Source of the DNA: Streptomyces sp. 7-21
GTDB lineage: Bacteria; Actinomycetota; Actinomycetes; Streptomycetales; Streptomycetaceae
Assembly (NCBI RefSeq): GCF_016741785.1
Contig: NZ_JAERRL010000001.1
Coordinates: 248,001-312,000, forward strand
Direction of reading: 5' to 3'
Length of the DNA stretch: 64,000 bases
How positions within the stretch are numbered: the first letter of the stretch is position 1; each line of letters starts with the position of its first letter. Shown piece after piece: positions 53,830-61,031 of this stretch. The notes below the pieces were generated by a model that saw nothing but the letters and a program-made list of their open reading frames with translations, had not been told where the DNA came from and did not search any database. The position numbers and the translations under genes are program-made.

Positions 53830-54991
53830 AAGGTTCAGCCGCGGCGCCGCCGGGACCGGTGCCCGCTGATGCTGCCGCCCTCCCCGCGTGCCCGGGGAGG
53901 AGCGGCAGCACGTCCTCGGCGAGGCGCCGCACGTTCCGCTCCGTGGCCGCCGCGCCTCCCGACCCCTCGACCATGAGCGCGAAGCGGCTGATCCCCGTGC
54001 GCGCTGCCGTCCTGGCCAGCCGCTCGGCGCACAGCGCCGGATCGCCCACCGGATGAAGCTCGCTCAGCAGCTCGGTGTAGGCCAGCGGGTCCCGCATCCG
54101 GCGCTCCCGGCCGTCCACGGTCTGATGGGCGGCCAGCCCCTGGCGCAGCCAGCCGGGCAGGGCGCCGCGGAGCGTCTGCACCGCCTCGCTGTGGCTGTCG
54201 GCCACCTGCGCCACGCCCGCCGAGACGTGCAGCCCCGCCGCCGCCTCGATGCGTTCCTCGCTCAGCCCCGCCTCCCGGGCCGCCGCGCGCCACTGCGCCA
54301 CCGCCTCCGCCTTCTCGTCGTCGCCGACGTGCATCCCGAGCAGCATCGGCAGGCCGCGCTCGCCCGCCAGCCGCACCGTGCCGGGGGAGGTGCAGGCCAC
54401 CACGACCGGCGGCGCGGGCAGCCCGGCTCCGCCGCCAGCGCCGGCCCCGTCCCTCCCGCCGTTCCCGTCGTCTGGGGCGGGGGCGGGACGCGGCACCACC
54501 GGCACCTCGCGGAAGCGGTACCGCTCGCCGTCCGCCCCCACGCGCGGCTCCCGCAGCCAGCGCAGCAGCAGGTCGAGCGCCTCGGGGAAGCCCTGCTCGT
54601 ACGCCGCCAGGCCCGTGCCGAAGACCTCCAGGTCCACCCACGGCCCGCCCCGGCCCACGCCGAGCGTGAACCGGCCGGAGGAGAGCACGTGCAGCAGCGC
54701 GGCCTGCTCGCCCAGCGCCACGGGATGGGCGGTGGACATCACGCTGACCGCCGTGCCGACGCCGATGCGGCGGGTCTGGCCCAGAAGCAGCGCCGCGAAC
54801 GTGGCCGCCGACGGGCACACCCCGTACGGCACGAAGTGGTGCTCGGCCAGCCACACCGAGTCCAGCCCGGCCTCCTCGGCCGCCGTCGCCGCGCGCAGCG
54901 CCCGCCGCAGCGGCTCGTGCTGCCCCTGGCCGGGGAACTGCCCCGCCAGCAGGAACGCTCCGACGCGCAGCTTCTGGCCGCCCGCTGCCAT
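53798..54991 (-). CDS. Luciferase-like (LLM class) flavin-dependent oxidoreductase
   Basis: A 397-residue TIM-barrel flavoprotein of the bacterial luciferase-like family: LRRALRAATAAEEAGLDSVWLAEHHF, RIGVGTAVSVMSTAHPVALGEQAALLHVLSSGRFTLGVGRGG (in order), then a family-typical C-terminal half. It probably uses FMN or F420; the substrate is unknown. ATG 54991 is chosen for the GAGGGAGG directly upstream; ATG 55021 is also in frame. A Gly/Asp-rich insert near residues 195-220 is not typical. Confidence 0.85.
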   Translation of the reverse strand: MAAGGQKLRVGAFLLAGQFPGQGQHEPLRRALRAATAAEEAGLDSVWLAEHHFVPYGVCPSAATFAALLLGQTRRIGVGTAVSVMSTAHPVALGEQAALLHVLSSGRFTLGVGRGGPWVDLEVFGTGLAAYEQGFPEALDLLLRWLREPRVGADGERYRFREVPVVPRPAPAPDDGNGGRDGAGAGGGAGLPAPPVVVACTSPGTVRLAGERGLPMLLGMHVGDDEKAEAVAQWRAAAREAGLSEERIEAAAGLHVSAGVAQVADSHSEAVQTLRGALPGWLRQGLAAHQTVDGRERRMRDPLAYTELLSELHPVGDPALCAERLARTAARTGISRFALMVEGSGGAAATERNVRRLAEDVLPLLPGHAGRAAASAGTGPGGAAAEPFSSRAAPATG

Positions 54992-55336
54992 CCGCCCTCC
55001 CTCTCGCCGCCCGCGCGGCATCCGCCCCGTGTCCCACGCGTCCCTGTGGTACGTCCCCGGGAACGCCCCCGCGGAAGCCCGTCGTCAGGTCCGTGCGGAC
55101 GCGGAAGATGTTTTCTTGTGTAACGCGTGGCACGTGACAAGGGCACGGGACAGCGGCAGTTTTTTCCGATGATCTGGGTCGCGGGGCGCCGCCGGGCGCA
55201 CGCGGCCGGACGTGCGGGGGCCGCCAGAACGGGCGGAAGCGTGACTAGACTCAGATAAATAGGTTGACAAACCGGCAGGTTCCCCGCCCCTCCCAGCCCC
55301 TGATCCCAGTCCCCGATCCCAGTCCCGAGGTGTCCC
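54992..55336. promoter_or_regulatory. Divergent promoter region, no gene
   Basis: 345 bases between divergent starts. It includes the AT-richer stretch TTTTCTTGTGTAACGCG (55110-55126) likely for leftward transcription, a poly-T run (55160-55165), and GACTCAGATAAATAGGTTGACA (55250-55271, in two parts) likely for rightward transcription. No repeats or RNA genes were recognised. Confidence 0.35.
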
Positions 55337-55654
55337 GTGTCCCCGCGTCGCAACCGCCCCCGCGGCCAGAAGCCGGACCGCCCCGACGCCAGCGCCGCCC
55401 GGTACGGCCTGGAACACACCGCTGACTGGCGGGGCGAGCAGTGGGTAGTGCGCGGCATCACCGCCAGCGCGGCCGTCAAGCACTACCGGTGTCCCGGCTG
55501 CGACCAGGAGATCCCGCCGCGCGTGCCGCACGTCGTGGCCTGGCCGGCCATGGGGGACGTGGACGAGCGCAGACACTGGCACCGCCCGTGCTGGAACGCC
55601 CGGGACCGCCGCTCCGCCCGGCCCCGGCGCTCCGGGCGGCCCACGTGGTACTGA
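55337..55654 (+). CDS. Small conserved-type protein with Cys/His motif
   Basis: A 105-residue basic protein (start MSPRRNRPRGQKPDRP from GTG 55337). The middle part, HYRCPGCDQEIPPRVPHVVAW then HWHRPCW, has the pattern C-x2-C...H...H-x3-C and probably binds zinc. Homologues in Streptomyces are often labelled ATP/GTP-binding without good reason; no nucleotide motif is visible. It ends before a strong bidirectional terminator. Confidence 0.75.
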   Translation: MSPRRNRPRGQKPDRPDASAARYGLEHTADWRGEQWVVRGITASAAVKHYRCPGCDQEIPPRVPHVVAWPAMGDVDERRHWHRPCWNARDRRSARPRRSGRPTWY

Positions 55655-55712
55655 CGACCCGGCGGGCCGACCGGGCCGGAACGCCGCCACCGGACCCCGG
55701 ACCGTGCAGCGC

Positions 55713-55756
55713 CACGGCAGCGCCCCGGAACCCGCGGGTCCCGGGGCGCTGCCGTG
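55713..55756. terminator. Bidirectional terminator between convergent genes
   Basis: A perfect 16-bp stem CACGGCAGCGCCCCGG/CCGGGGCGCTGCCGTG around a 12-base loop, between the 55337 gene and the convergent ABC permease gene. Confidence 0.85.
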
Positions 55757-55772
55757 CGGCACGCGGGCGCCG

Positions 55773-56795
55773 TCAGACGTCCGTAGCCGTCAGCTTGGCG
55801 TAGGCGGCGACCAGTGCCGCCACGGTGACGGCGGCCAGCAGTCCCAGCAGCGGCCAGCCGGTGTCCGTGCCGCCCTGGAACGGCAGGCGGTACAGCGAGG
55901 CCAGGCCGTTCAGCGGGGAGTACTCGATGAGCGCGTCCCTGAGCCCGGACAGGCTGTCGACCATCATGAACAGCGCGAGCACCAGCGGCAGCAGCACCAG
56001 GCCCACCATCGTGGTGATCGCGCCGGCCGAGTGGCGCAGCAGCGCGCCGACGGCCAGGCCCAGCAGGCCGAGCAGCGCGACATACAGCGCCGCGCCCACC
56101 GTCGCGCCCAGCCAGTGACCGCTGGAGGCGACCAGCTCGCCGTTCTCGACCGAGTCCTTCATGACCGGATCGTCCCAGTCCTCCGGCGGGACCGTCTGGC
56201 CGCTGAGCAGCGACGAGGTGAAGAGCGCGGTGAGGGCGGTCGCGGCCAGCGTCATCGTGAAGGACAGCAGGAAGAAGACCACGGCCTTCGCCAGCAGCAC
56301 CCGGCCCCGGTGCGGGCAGGCGGTCAGCGTGGTCCGGATCATGCCGGTGCCGTACTCGGAGGTGATCACGAGCACGCCGAGGGTGATGATGCACAGCTGG
56401 CCGAGCATCAGGCCGAACAGGCCGCTGGAGAGCAGCGGCATGCCGGTGTAGTCCTCGCCGCTCAGCGCGGCGGCGACCAGCAGGCCGATGCCCACGGTCA
56501 GGACGAACATCAGCACGAGCGTCCACATCGTCGAGCGGACCGTGCGGATCTTCGTCCACTCCGACAGCAGCGCGTGCCCGAAGTGGCTGCGCCCGGCACC
56601 GGGGACGGCGGTGCCCGGCGCCGGCTGCGCGGACGGGGCCGGCGGCTGGCCCGGGTGCCCCTGCGGCGGCGCGTACTGCTGCTGAGCGGCGTACTGCTGC
56701 TGCGGCGGGAGGTGCTGCTGGTGCGGCGGGTACTGCTGCTGCGCGGGCTGCGGCGGCATCTGCGGCGGCATCTGCGGAGTGGGGGGCGTGCTCAT
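55773..56795 (-). CDS. ABC exporter permease with Gln/Pro-rich N-terminus
   Basis: A 340-residue ABC-2-type permease. The first about 70 residues are a Pro/Gln/Tyr-rich cytoplasmic tail (PPQQQYAAQQQYAPP), then six membrane segments with LSEWTKIRTVRSTMWTL, ITSEYGTGMIRTTLTACPHRGRVLLAKA and GALLRHSAGAITTMVGL, typical of this exporter type. The ATG overlaps the stop of the upstream ATPase gene by four bases. It is paralogous to the permease at 58037-58804, which lacks the tail. Confidence 0.87.
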   Translation of the reverse strand: MSTPPTPQMPPQMPPQPAQQQYPPHQQHLPPQQQYAAQQQYAPPQGHPGQPPAPSAQPAPGTAVPGAGRSHFGHALLSEWTKIRTVRSTMWTLVLMFVLTVGIGLLVAAALSGEDYTGMPLLSSGLFGLMLGQLCIITLGVLVITSEYGTGMIRTTLTACPHRGRVLLAKAVVFFLLSFTMTLAATALTALFTSSLLSGQTVPPEDWDDPVMKDSVENGELVASSGHWLGATVGAALYVALLGLLGLAVGALLRHSAGAITTMVGLVLLPLVLALFMMVDSLSGLRDALIEYSPLNGLASLYRLPFQGGTDTGWPLLGLLAAVTVAALVAAYAKLTATDV

Positions 56796-57892
56796 CGGGC
56801 GTCCTCGGGGCTCGGCATGGCGGTTCCGGGTGCGTGGGCCGGGGCGTGCGGCGGCGCGGCTGGCGGCTGGCCCGGGTGCCCCTGCGGCGGCGTCATGGGC
56901 GCCGCCATGGGCGGCTGGCCCGGCACAGGCTGGCCGGGCGGCATGCCCGGCACCGGCGCCGGGCCCGGCTGGCCGGCCGTGGAGCGGTAGTCCACGGCGC
57001 CCTGCGTCATGCGCATGTACGCCTCTTCCAGCGACGCCTGGTGCGGCGACAGCTCCCACAGCCGCACGCCCGCCGCGTGCGCCAGGTCGCTGATGCGCGG
57101 CAGGTCCAGGCCGGTCACCCGCAACGCGCCGTCCTCCTCCGGCTGCACCTGGCCGCCGGCGCGGGTCAGCTCGCCGACCAGCTTCTCGCGCTGGCCCGGG
57201 TCACCGTCGGGGGTACGCACGCGCGCGAAGCCGGTGGAGTTGCGCTCGATGAACTCCCGCACCGGCATGTCCGCCATCAGCTGGCCGCGGCCGATCACGA
57301 TCAGGTGGTCGGCGGTCTGCGCCATCTCGCTCATCAGGTGGCTGGAGACGAACACCGTCCGCCCCTCTGAGGCCAGCTGCTTCATGAGGTTCCGCACCCA
57401 CAGGATGCCCTCGGGGTCGAGCCCGTTGACCGGCTCGTCGAACAGCAGCACCTGCGGGTCGCCCAGCAGGGCGGCCGCGATCCCCAGGCGCTGGCCCATG
57501 CCGAGCGAGAAGTCCTTGGCGCGCTTGTTTGCGACGTTGGTCAGCCCCACGATGCCGAGGACCTCGTCCACCCGCCGCGACGGGATGCCCGCGAGCTGCG
57601 CGAGGCACAGCAGATGCGCCCGCGCGCTGCGCCCGCCGTGTCTGGCGCCCGCGTCCAGCAGCGCGCCCACGTGGCGCGGCGCGTTCGGCAGCTTCCGGTA
57701 CGGGTAGCCGCTGATGGTCACGGTGCCGCTCGTCGGCGCGTCCAGGCCGAGGATCATGCGCATGGTCGTGGACTTGCCCGCCCCGTTCGGGCCGAGAAAG
57801 CCGGTGACTTTGCCTGGCTGCACCTGGAATGACAGGTTGTACACGGCCGTCTGGGAGCCGTAGCTCTTCGTCAGGCCGACTGCCTCGATCAT
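56792..57892 (-). CDS. ABC exporter ATPase with Pro/Gly-rich C-terminus
   Basis: A 366-residue ATPase. Walker A GPNGAGKST, signature FSLGMGQRLGIA, Walker B VLLFDEPVNGLDPEG and switch VSSHLMSEM are intact in the first 220 residues. Residues about 300-366 are Pro/Gly/Ala-rich like the N-terminal tail of its partner permease, an unusual feature shared by the two subunits. ATG 57892 gives the family start MIEAVGLTKSYG. It is a paralogue of the ATPase at 58807-59742. Confidence 0.9.
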   Translation of the reverse strand: MIEAVGLTKSYGSQTAVYNLSFQVQPGKVTGFLGPNGAGKSTTMRMILGLDAPTSGTVTISGYPYRKLPNAPRHVGALLDAGARHGGRSARAHLLCLAQLAGIPSRRVDEVLGIVGLTNVANKRAKDFSLGMGQRLGIAAALLGDPQVLLFDEPVNGLDPEGILWVRNLMKQLASEGRTVFVSSHLMSEMAQTADHLIVIGRGQLMADMPVREFIERNSTGFARVRTPDGDPGQREKLVGELTRAGGQVQPEEDGALRVTGLDLPRISDLAHAAGVRLWELSPHQASLEEAYMRMTQGAVDYRSTAGQPGPAPVPGMPPGQPVPGQPPMAAPMTPPQGHPGQPPAAPPHAPAHAPGTAMPSPEDAR

Positions 57893-58036
57893 CCGTTCTG
57901 CCCCTGGTCGGTGCTTAGGGCGTACTCCGTATGGACTCGAAACCGCCCCCGTTCGGCCTATGACCATAGCGGCTGGCGGCATAGCGGCGGGCGGCGGGCG
58001 GCGCGGTGAGGGCCCGCCGCGCGGGCGGGGCCCGCG

Positions 58037-58804
58037 TCAGGCGTCCCGCTGCCGGAGCACCAGGTAGCCGGCGAGCACGGCGGCGGCCACCCACAGCACC
58101 ATGATGAGCAGCCCGGTCCACGGCCCGTAGGGGCGGTCCCCGGTCTCCACCACGGCCATGATCCTCGAGCCGGCGACGTCCGGCAGGTAGTCACCGACCC
58201 GTTTCGTCGCCTCCACATTGGCCAGGATGCTCGAAATCATGAAGAAGAAGGGGATCAGCACCCCGAACGACAGCATCGCCGAGCGCAGCGTCCACGCCAC
58301 GCCCATCGCGAAGAGCGCCATCAGCCCCATGTACAGGCCGCCGCCGACGACCGCCCGCGTCACACCCGGCTCGCCCAGCGACGTCCGGTACGGGCCCAGC
58401 ATGGCCTGGCCGAGGAGGAACGCCAGGAAGCTGGTGGCCATCCCCACCAGCAGCGCCAGCGCCGTCGCCACCAGCAGCTTGGCGGCCATCAGCGTCCCGC
58501 GCTGCGGTACCGCTGCCAGTGAGGCCCGGATGGTGCCGGTGCCGTACTCCGTCGACACCACCAGGACGCCGAAGGCGATCATGGCCAGCTGGCCCAGCGA
58601 GGTGCCTGCGAAGCTGGTGTACGTCGGGTCGAAGGTGAGCCGGTCCTCGCGGGAGAGGTCGTCGAAGGAGTGCCGGACCAGCCCGCTGATGAGCATGCCG
58701 AGCGCCACGGTCACCACCAGGGCCGAGGCCAGCGTCCACACGGTGGACCGCACGGACCGGATCTTCGTCCACTCCGACCGCAGCACCCGCCGCATGCGCG
58801 CCAC
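58037..58804 (-). CDS. ABC exporter permease
   Basis: A 255-residue ABC-2-type permease with six membrane segments. LRSEWTKIRSVRSTVWTLASALVV and VVSTEYGTGTIRASLAAVPQRGTLMAAKLLVA match the permease of the next cassette, so the two cassettes arose by duplication. GTG 58804 lies two bases after the ATPase stop; ATG 58795 is also possible. Substrate unknown. Confidence 0.88.
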   Translation of the reverse strand: MARMRRVLRSEWTKIRSVRSTVWTLASALVVTVALGMLISGLVRHSFDDLSREDRLTFDPTYTSFAGTSLGQLAMIAFGVLVVSTEYGTGTIRASLAAVPQRGTLMAAKLLVATALALLVGMATSFLAFLLGQAMLGPYRTSLGEPGVTRAVVGGGLYMGLMALFAMGVAWTLRSAMLSFGVLIPFFFMISSILANVEATKRVGDYLPDVAGSRIMAVVETGDRPYGPWTGLLIMVLWVAAAVLAGYLVLRQRDA

Positions 58805-58806
58805 GT

Positions 58807-59742
58807 TCAGCCACCGTCCCCGGGCCGTGCCTGGTGCGCGTGGTACTCGACCGCGGCCTGCGTCAGCCGCATGAACGCCTCCTCCAGGGAGGCGCGGCGG
58901 GGGCTCAGCTCGTGGAGGGCCAGGCCGTGGCCGGCCGCCAGCTCGCCGACGCGGGCCGCCACCTCGCCGCCGCCCTCCACCTCAAGGCCCGGCCCGTCCG
59001 CCTCGGGCGCCACGGTCAGGCCCGCTCCGGTGAGCACGTCGCGCAGCCGCTCCCGCTCCGGGGCGCGCACCCGCACGAACGACCGGGCGTTCTCCTCGAT
59101 GAAGCGCCGCATGGAGGTGTCCGCCAGCAGCCTGCCCTGCCCGATGACGACCAGGTGGTCGGCGGTGAGCGCCATCTCGCTCATCAGGTGGCTGGAGACC
59201 AGCACCGTGCGGCCCTCGGCCGCCAGGCGCTTCATGACGTGGCGGATCCAGTGGATGCCCTCGGGGTCGAGCCCGTTGACCGGCTCGTCGAACATCAGGA
59301 TGCGCGGGTCGCCCAGCAGCGCGCTGGCGATGCCCAGGCGCTGGCCCATCCCCAGCGAGAACGCCTTCGGCCGCTTCTTGGCCACGGCCGTCAGGCCCAC
59401 CAGGTCCAGCACCTCGCCCACCCGCCGCTCGGGGATGCCGTTGCTCTGCGCCAGCCACAGCAGGTGGTGGTAGGCGGTACGGCCCGGGTGCACGGACCTG
59501 GCCTCCAGCAGGGCACCGATGACGCGCAGCGGCTCACGCAGCTCCTCGTACCGCCGGCCGTCGATGCGCACGTCGCCGCTGGTGGGCCGGTCCAGGCCCA
59601 GGATCAGCCGCATCGTGGTCGACTTGCCGGCGCCGTTGGGGCCGAGAAAGCCCGTCACCATGCCGGGCCGCACGGCGAACGTGAGGTCCTCCACCGCCGT
59701 CCGCGCGCCGTAACGCTTGGTCAGCCCCGACAGCTCGATCAC
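58807..59742 (-). CDS. ABC exporter ATPase
   Basis: A 311-residue ATPase with intact Walker A (GPNGAGKST), signature FSLGMGQRLGIA, Walker B ILMFDEPVNGLDPEG and switch VSSHLMSEM. It closely matches the 56792-57892 protein but lacks the Pro/Gly-rich tail. GTG start at 59742. With the adjacent permease it forms a second exporter of the same type. The gene lies 91 bases downstream of filP in the same direction. Confidence 0.9.
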   Translation of the reverse strand: MIELSGLTKRYGARTAVEDLTFAVRPGMVTGFLGPNGAGKSTTMRLILGLDRPTSGDVRIDGRRYEELREPLRVIGALLEARSVHPGRTAYHHLLWLAQSNGIPERRVGEVLDLVGLTAVAKKRPKAFSLGMGQRLGIASALLGDPRILMFDEPVNGLDPEGIHWIRHVMKRLAAEGRTVLVSSHLMSEMALTADHLVVIGQGRLLADTSMRRFIEENARSFVRVRAPERERLRDVLTGAGLTVAPEADGPGLEVEGGGEVAARVGELAAGHGLALHELSPRRASLEEAFMRLTQAAVEYHAHQARPGDGG

Positions 59743-59833
59743 GCCATCGACGCTAGGACGGCGCAGGGGTCGCCGCCCGGTGAGGCGGCCACCCCTGCGC
59801 CGTTCGAGTGAAGCAGGTGCCGTACGCGGCGGT

Positions 59834-60784
59834 TCAGCGGGACTGCTGCGCCGGCACGCCCTTGCCGAGGCCCTCGTCGGAGTCGTCCGAGTCGCCGAGG
59901 GAGGCCGCGGCGACCTGGGCGCCGGTCAGCGTGGCCAGCATCTCGCGGACGTTGGTCAGCTGGGCGTTGATGCTGTCGCGGCGGTTGGTCAGCGCCGCCA
60001 GCTCGCGCTCGGACTCGCTGCGGATGCGGTCGGCCTTGGCGTTGGCGTCCGCCACGATGTCCTCGGCCTGCCGCTGCGCCGTCTCGACGGTCTGGCGCGC
60101 CCGGCGCTCGGCGTCGGTGCGCAGCTTCTCCGCCTCCAGGCGCAGCTGCTCGGCGCGGTGCTCGATCTCCGCCAGCCGCTTCTCGGCCTTGGCCTGCCGC
60201 GAGGCGAGGTCACGCTCGGACTGCTCGCGCCGCTTGGCCAGGTTGGTCTCGAAGTCGGCCGCCGCCTGCGCCGCCTTGGCCCGGGTCTCCTCGAAGAGGG
60301 AGTCGGCCTCCTCGCGCTTGGCCTGGGCGTCCTTCTCGGCCTCGGCCAGGGCCGCGGCGGCCTCGCCCTTGGCCTTCTCGATGATGCGGGCGCCCTCTTC
60401 CTCGGCCTTGGCCTTGCGCTCGGCGGCGTACGCCTCGGCGTCGTTGCGCACCTGCTGGGCCGCGCTCTCGGCGAGCTCGCGGTGCTGCTCGGCCGCGCGG
60501 CGAGCCTCCTCCCGCAGATCCTTCGCCTCCTCCTCGGCGAGACGGAGGATCTTCTCGACCCGGGCCCCGAGGCCGGCGTATGACGGTTCGGCATCCGCGA
60601 TCTGGGCCTGGGCGTTCTGCGACTCGAGGTGCAGCTCCTCGATCCGCTTCTCCAGGGACGAGATACGGGCCAGTGCGCTGTCGCGGTCGGCGATGAGCTT
60701 CGAGATGCGGTCGTCCACCTGCTCACGGGCGTAGCCGCGCCGCACGAGATCGAAGCCGAAGGGGGAGGTGGAAGTGTCGCTCAT
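59834..60784 (-). CDS. filP: Intermediate-filament-like cytoskeletal protein FilP
   Basis: A 316-residue coiled-coil protein that forms filaments giving Streptomyces hyphae rigidity and supporting polar growth. The N-terminus (SPFGFDLVRRGYAREQVDDRISKL) is DivIVA-like; almost all of the rest is an Ala/Glu/Arg/Lys-rich coiled coil. The C-terminal part LTNRRDSINAQLTNVREMLATLTG is conserved with Scy. Size and position next to scy match S. coelicolor FilP (SCO5396). ATG 60784 is the natural start. Confidence 0.9.
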   Translation of the reverse strand: MSDTSTSPFGFDLVRRGYAREQVDDRISKLIADRDSALARISSLEKRIEELHLESQNAQAQIADAEPSYAGLGARVEKILRLAEEEAKDLREEARRAAEQHRELAESAAQQVRNDAEAYAAERKAKAEEEGARIIEKAKGEAAAALAEAEKDAQAKREEADSLFEETRAKAAQAAADFETNLAKRREQSERDLASRQAKAEKRLAEIEHRAEQLRLEAEKLRTDAERRARQTVETAQRQAEDIVADANAKADRIRSESERELAALTNRRDSINAQLTNVREMLATLTGAQVAAASLGDSDDSDEGLGKGVPAQQSR

Positions 60785-61031
60785 GGGGTTCCTGTCGCTT
60801 CAGACGGATGAGTGAGTTTGGTGACCTGGGCCTGGGCGTTCAGCGCTTCGAGGTCGAGCTCCTCAGCTTTGATCAGCCTTCGGGATTTCTCAGACGGGTT
60901 CTCAAGCAGGGTCCGCCCTCGGCAGGCAATCCTAGGGGGCGACCGGCGTGTCTTCGAGCGGTTCGCCATTCTGTGTGGAGAATGCTCCCCTGTTTCTTCG
61001 CCGAACGGCGGAACGGTGACGTAACCCGGGG

